Of a DNA stretch of 64,000 nucleotides, positions 60,210-64,000 are shown piece by piece. The position numbers were made by a program, and so were the translations under genes. A model generated the notes under the pieces. It saw only the letters and a program-made list of their open reading frames with translations, had not been told where the DNA came from and did no database searches. The DNA is from Microlunatus elymi (lineage in GTDB: Bacteria; Actinomycetota; Actinomycetes; Propionibacteriales; Propionibacteriaceae): NCBI RefSeq assembly GCF_007362775.1, contig NZ_CP041692.1:2480001-2544000 (forward strand). Reading direction: 5' to 3'. The first letter of the stretch is position 1. Each line of letters starts with the position of its first letter.

Positions 60210-63200
60210 ATGACCGCGACCGGCACCGAGGAGACCAGCAGCGACCTCGCCTCCAGCAGCGACACGAGCGTGTCCGCGACCGGCGGTTACGACCTGATCC
60301 GGCGGCCGCTGCGGGAGCGGCCGATCCGGCTGGACCCGGCCCAGCAGCGGGTCGTCGACCATCCCGGCGGACCGCTGCTGGTGATCGCCGGACCCGGCAC
60401 CGGCAAGACCAGCACCCTGATCGAGACGGCGGTGGACCGGATCGCGGTCCGCGGACTGGGCGCGGATCGGGTGCTGGCGCTGACCTTCTCGCGCCGGGCC
60501 GCGGCCGACCTGCGGGTCCGGATCGCCGCCCGGCTGGGCAGATCGGTCGCCAGTCCGCGAGCGATGACCGTGCATGCCTTCTGTTATGCGCTGATCCGCC
60601 GCTTCACGCCGATCGAGGGTGGCGCAGCCGAGCGGATCGGGCCGCGCCTGCTGACCGGTCCGGAGCAGGAGTTCCGGGTCCGCGAGGTGCTGCAGGGCAG
60701 TCTCGACTCCGGCAAGGTGCGCTGGCCGGAATCGGTCGGCCGCGCGTTCGGCACCCGCGGTTTCGCCGGCGAGGTCCGAGCCGTGCTCGCCAAGGCACGT
60801 CAGCTCGGGATGGATCCGGAGGATGTGATCGACGCTGGTCGACAGGCTGGTCGGCCGGAATGGGTCAGCGTCGGCGAATTCTTCGACGAGTATCTCGACG
60901 TGCTCGACGCCGAGGAGGTGATCGACTACGCCGAGCTGGTGCACCGGTGCCGGATCCTGCTCGCCGATTTCGACATCCTGGCCACCCTCCGCGGCGAGAT
61001 CGGCTGCGTGCTGATCGACGAGTACCAGGACACCGACCCGGCCCAGATCCGGCTGTTGCAGGCGCTGGCCGGCGACGGCCGGGAGGTGATCGCCTTCGGT
61101 GACCCGGACCAGTCGATCTTCGGATTTCGCGGCGCCGAGGCCCGGGGCATCCTCGACTTCCCCGACCGGTTCCTCGTCGGCGCGGACGGCTCCGGGCAGC
61201 GCAGCCCAGCCCCGGTGATCGCGCTGCCCACCAATCACCGCAGTGGTGTCGCCCTGCAAGGAGCCAGCCGTGGTCTGGCCGATCGGCTCGGCATCCAGCG
61301 GGCGTTGCCGCCGAAGGTGTTGGCCGGGTTCCGCAGGCCGGAGTCGGCCGCGGAGCTGCCGCGGGGGCGGGTGGAGGCCTACACCTGCGTCAGCGCCGGA
61401 GCCGAGGCCGACCAGATCGCCGATCTGCTCCGCCGGGCGCATCTGCTGGACGGACTGGACTGGTCGCAGATGGCCGTGCTGGTGCGGCACGGCCGGCAGC
61501 GGATCCCGGGGCTCACCCGGGCGTTGACCGCCGCCGGGGTTCCGGTCGAGGTTGCCGGCGACGAGATCCCGCTGGCCGCGGAGTTGGCCACCCGGCCGCT
61601 GTTGCTCGGGCTGCGGGTGGCCGCGGCGGTCGGTTCGTTGCAGGCCGACGAGGCGCAGTTGCTGCTGGCCTCTCCGCTCGGCGGACTGGACAGCATGGCG
61701 ATCCGCCGCCTGGGCCGGATGCTCCGGCATGCCGAGCGGACCGAGCTGGCGGGTGCGGCACTGCCGCGGCGCTCGCCGGAGTTGATCAAGGAAGCGATCA
61801 CCGATCCGTCCCGGCTGGACGAGCTGCCGCAGACGTTCGAGGTGGCGGCGACCCGGCGGGTGGCCGAGTTGGTCGCCCGGGTGCAGAAGTTGATCACCGC
61901 CGGGGCGACCGCCGAGGAGGCGCTCTGGGAGCTGTGGACGGGCACGGACTGGCCCGAGCGACTGCGCAGCGACGCGCGGCTCGGCGGCGACATCGGGATG
62001 CGGTCCAATCGTGACCTCGATGCGGTGGTGGCGCTGTTCGACGTCGCCGGTCGCTCGGAGGAGGTCTCCGGGCTGCGGGGGGTCACCGGTTTCCTGGCCG
62101 AGGTGGAGGCCCAGCAGATTCCGGCCGACACCCGCAGTGAGGCGGCCGTCCGCGGCTCGGCGGTCCGTGTGCTCACTGCACATCGGGCCAAGGGTTTGCA
62201 GTGGCCGCTGGTGGTGGTCGCCTCGGTGCAGGAAGGCAGCTGGCCGGATATTCGCCGTCGCGGGTCACTGCTGGAGGCCGACAGGCTGAGCCGGCACGGG
62301 GTGGCCGAGGCCGAACCGCCGGCCGCTCGGATCGCCGAGGAGCGGCGGCTGTTCTACGTCGCCTGCACCCGAGCCGGCCGGCGGCTGGTGGTGACCGCGG
62401 TGGAGGGCACCGACGGCGAGAACGATCAACCGTCCCGGTTCATCAGTGAACTCGGGGTGCAGGTGCGCCGGCTCGCCGGTCGGCCGGCGCGTCCGCTCTC
62501 GTTGCCGGCGCTGATCGGTGATCTTCGCCGGGTCGGCGTCGATCCGCAGGCGCCGCCGGGTCTGCGGAGCGCCGCCGCGGTCCGGTTGGCGCGGTTGGCC
62601 GATGCCGTTGATGATCACGGCCGTCCGTTGGCGGCAGCCGCTCGACCGGGGCGCTGGTGGGGGATGCGGGGTCCCAGCGAGGCGACCGGCCCCGTACAGC
62701 ATCCGGGGGCGCCGGTGCAGCTGTCCGGCAGTCAGCTCGCCTCCGTGCTGGACTGCCCGCGACAGTGGTTCCTGTCCCGGAAGGCCCGGGCCGAGTCGGT
62801 ACGAGGGACCGCCGCCAGCTTCGGCTCGGTGGTGCACGTGCTGGCCCAGTACGGTGCGACGCAGTACGGCGCCGGCCGGCAGCTGGACGCGGACGCGATC
62901 TCCGGTCATCTGGACTCGATCTGGGACCAGCTCGATTTCGACGCCAACTGGCTGTCGGCGACCGAACGGATCGAGGCCGAATCCGCGCTGGAACGGTTTG
63001 CCCTGTGGCAAGTCGCGCGAGGTGACCGGGAGTTGCTGGGGACCGAGGTGCCGTTCAGCTGCGAAGTTGATCTTGGGAAGGATCGGGTCAAGCTGACCGG
63101 AACCGCCGACCGGGTCGAACGAGACGCCCAGGGCCGGATCCGGATCGTCGATTTCAAGACCGGCCGTCGACCGCCGACCGCGGCGGACATGGCGGTCCAA

Positions 63201-63551
63201 GATCAACTGGGGGTCTACCAGCTGGCGGTGGCCGAGGGTGCGTTGGCCGAGGTGACCGGCCCCGACGCCCGGACCGGAGGCGCCGAGCTGGTCTATCTGC
63301 GGCTGCCCGAGGGCAAGGGGCCGTTGCCGAAGGTGCTGGAGCAGGCGTCCCTGCAGGACGTACCGTTCCCGATCGCGCCGCCGGCCGACGCCGAGGCGGC
63401 GTATCCGACCTGGGTCCATCAACGCCTGGCCGACGCGGCCCAGATCATCCGCTCCGAACGGTTCGATGCTCGGACCGGCGCGCCCTGCCGGTATTGCCCC
63501 TTCCGCAGCAGCTGCCCGGCGCAGTCCGAGGGTCGGCAGGTGGTCTCATGA
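60210..63551 (+). CDS. adnA: AdnA helicase-nuclease subunit (UvrD-like with PD-(D/E)XK, Fe-S)
   Basis: A 1113-residue subunit of the AdnAB double-strand-break resection complex. The motor has Walker A IAGPGTGKTSTLIE near residue 60, motif II LIDEYQDTDPAQI near 267, GDPDQSIFGFRGA, and the late TAHRAKGLQWPLVVVAS. The C-terminal nuclease has RIVDFKTGRRPPT near residue 980. Four Cys (LDCPRQWF near 850 and CRYCPFRSSCP near 1095) suit an iron-sulfur cluster. Rv3202c is the mycobacterial counterpart as I recall. Its stop overlaps the adnB start (ATGA). Confidence 0.9.
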   Translation: MTATGTEETSSDLASSSDTSVSATGGYDLIRRPLRERPIRLDPAQQRVVDHPGGPLLVIAGPGTGKTSTLIETAVDRIAVRGLGADRVLALTFSRRAAADLRVRIAARLGRSVASPRAMTVHAFCYALIRRFTPIEGGAAERIGPRLLTGPEQEFRVREVLQGSLDSGKVRWPESVGRAFGTRGFAGEVRAVLAKARQLGMDPEDVIDAGRQAGRPEWVSVGEFFDEYLDVLDAEEVIDYAELVHRCRILLADFDILATLRGEIGCVLIDEYQDTDPAQIRLLQALAGDGREVIAFGDPDQSIFGFRGAEARGILDFPDRFLVGADGSGQRSPAPVIALPTNHRSGVALQGASRGLADRLGIQRALPPKVLAGFRRPESAAELPRGRVEAYTCVSAGAEADQIADLLRRAHLLDGLDWSQMAVLVRHGRQRIPGLTRALTAAGVPVEVAGDEIPLAAELATRPLLLGLRVAAAVGSLQADEAQLLLASPLGGLDSMAIRRLGRMLRHAERTELAGAALPRRSPELIKEAITDPSRLDELPQTFEVAATRRVAELVARVQKLITAGATAEEALWELWTGTDWPERLRSDARLGGDIGMRSNRDLDAVVALFDVAGRSEEVSGLRGVTGFLAEVEAQQIPADTRSEAAVRGSAVRVLTAHRAKGLQWPLVVVASVQEGSWPDIRRRGSLLEADRLSRHGVAEAEPPAARIAEERRLFYVACTRAGRRLVVTAVEGTDGENDQPSRFISELGVQVRRLAGRPARPLSLPALIGDLRRVGVDPQAPPGLRSAAAVRLARLADAVDDHGRPLAAAARPGRWWGMRGPSEATGPVQHPGAPVQLSGSQLASVLDCPRQWFLSRKARAESVRGTAASFGSVVHVLAQYGATQYGAGRQLDADAISGHLDSIWDQLDFDANWLSATERIEAESALERFALWQVARGDRELLGTEVPFSCEVDLGKDRVKLTGTADRVERDAQGRIRIVDFKTGRRPPTAADMAVQDQLGVYQLAVAEGALAEVTGPDARTGGAELVYLRLPEGKGPLPKVLEQASLQDVPFPIAPPADAEAAYPTWVHQRLADAAQIIRSERFDARTGAPCRYCPFRSSCPAQSEGRQVVS

Positions 63552-64000
63552 TCAACCCCGTCGCGTTCAACTCAGGGCCGCGTCGATTCGAGTCCACGGA
63601 TGATCTGATCGAAGCCCTCGGCATTCAGTTCTCCCTGCAACAGTTGGCCGCGATCACCGCGCCGCTGGAGCCGGGCGTGATCATCGCCGGTGCCGGCTCC
63701 GGCAAGACCACGGTGATGGCGGCCCGGGTGGTGTGGTTGGTCGGCATCGGAGCGGTCCGGCCGGAGGAGGTGCTCGGGCTGACCTTTACCCGCAAGGCAG
63801 CGGCCGAACTGTCCGGCCGGGTGCGGTCCGCGCTGCTGAAGGCGGGCGTGATCGACGAGCAGGGCGTGGACGAGGCCGGCGAACAGTTGATCATGACCTA
63901 CGATGCGTTCGCGGCCCGGCTGGTGGCGGAGCAGGGGCTGCGGCTGGGCGTGGAGTCGGAGAGCGCGATGATCACCGGCGCGGCACGGTTCCGGCTGGCC
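63548..64000 (+). CDS. adnB: AdnB helicase-nuclease subunit, N-terminal part (runs off the window)
   Basis: The first 151 residues of the partner of AdnA. Walker A is VIIAGAGSGKTTVMAARV near residue 47, followed by GLTFTRKAAAELSGRV (motif Ia). It is the second UvrD-like motor of AdnAB, equivalent to mycobacterial Rv3201c. The ATG overlaps the adnA stop, so the two subunits are made together. Confidence 0.9.
   Translation, partial: MINPVAFNSGPRRFESTDDLIEALGIQFSLQQLAAITAPLEPGVIIAGAGSGKTTVMAARVVWLVGIGAVRPEEVLGLTFTRKAAAELSGRVRSALLKAGVIDEQGVDEAGEQLIMTYDAFAARLVAEQGLRLGVESESAMITGAARFRLA

Noticed and set aside
1-64000. tRNA or rRNA genes, phage genes, IS elements, attachment sites
   Set aside because: No cloverleaf, rRNA signature, transposase, integrase or terminal inverted repeats were found by reading. 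A tRNAscan and IS search could still find something short.

Overview
This 64 kb window is high-GC DNA from an actinomycete. The gene complement fits a soil-type Propionibacteriaceae-like genome (perhaps Microlunatus or a relative; that name is inference). Genes are tightly packed and often overlap at their 3' ends. Many start codons lie 6-8 nt after a TANNNT -10 hexamer, so many messages look leaderless. No tRNA, rRNA, phage, IS element or CRISPR array was seen.

Layout. 0-3.5 kb: the start of a HelR-type RNA polymerase-recycling ATPase behind a rifamycin-associated element (RAE), a Gfo/Idh oxidoreductase, and a two-gene galactarate/talarate operon (dehydratase plus KdgD). 3.5-7 kb: DUF3048 lipoprotein, Rv3235-family protein, phosphoribosyltransferase, polyprenol-phosphate mannose synthase, MarR regulator. 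7-13.8 kb: a vitamin B12 island. metE (+) and nrdAB (-) converge, each behind its own cobalamin riboswitch, and nrdAB also has two NrdR boxes. NrdB has the residue pattern of a tyrosine-less class Ic subunit. 13.8-28.6 kb: DUF222/HNH protein, 2H phosphoesterase, S53 peptidase, small kinase, two-component system, DedA, second Gfo/Idh, WS/DGAT-like protein, Ku, PruA, a VapBC module and a DUF2505 protein. 28.8-33.6 kb: the 1611-residue NAD-glutamate dehydrogenase. PruA and this enzyme together form the end of proline/glutamate catabolism.

33.6-42 kb: a MerR regulator diverging from an MFS exporter with a MerR-type promoter; an NTF2-like gene broken by an amber codon; a copper operon (DUF5134, YcnI, CopC-CopD) behind a palindrome; a PHP phosphoesterase; then a decayed FAD oxidoreductase diverging from a WYL regulator that carries an in-frame TGA.

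42-64 kb matches a conserved mycobacterial neighbourhood (from memory, Rv3211 down to Rv3201c): DEAD helicase, ferritin-like protein, DUF3107, TetR, MoeZ, alkyltransferase-like protein, AdnA and AdnB. It is interrupted by two VapBC modules, a secreted CAP protein and a divergent sugar-acid locus at 49.3-56.8 kb. That locus resembles D-apionate catabolism: ApnL-like lactonase, ApnO-like oxidoisomerase, OiaC-like TIM barrel, MFS importer, SDR, a variant nucleoside hydrolase and a FadR-type regulator. Two copies of one operator sequence sit in the divergent promoter region.

Across the window the palindrome TGATCA (and TTGATC/GATCAA) is far more frequent than composition predicts, including inside genes. 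This is the most unusual global signal seen.
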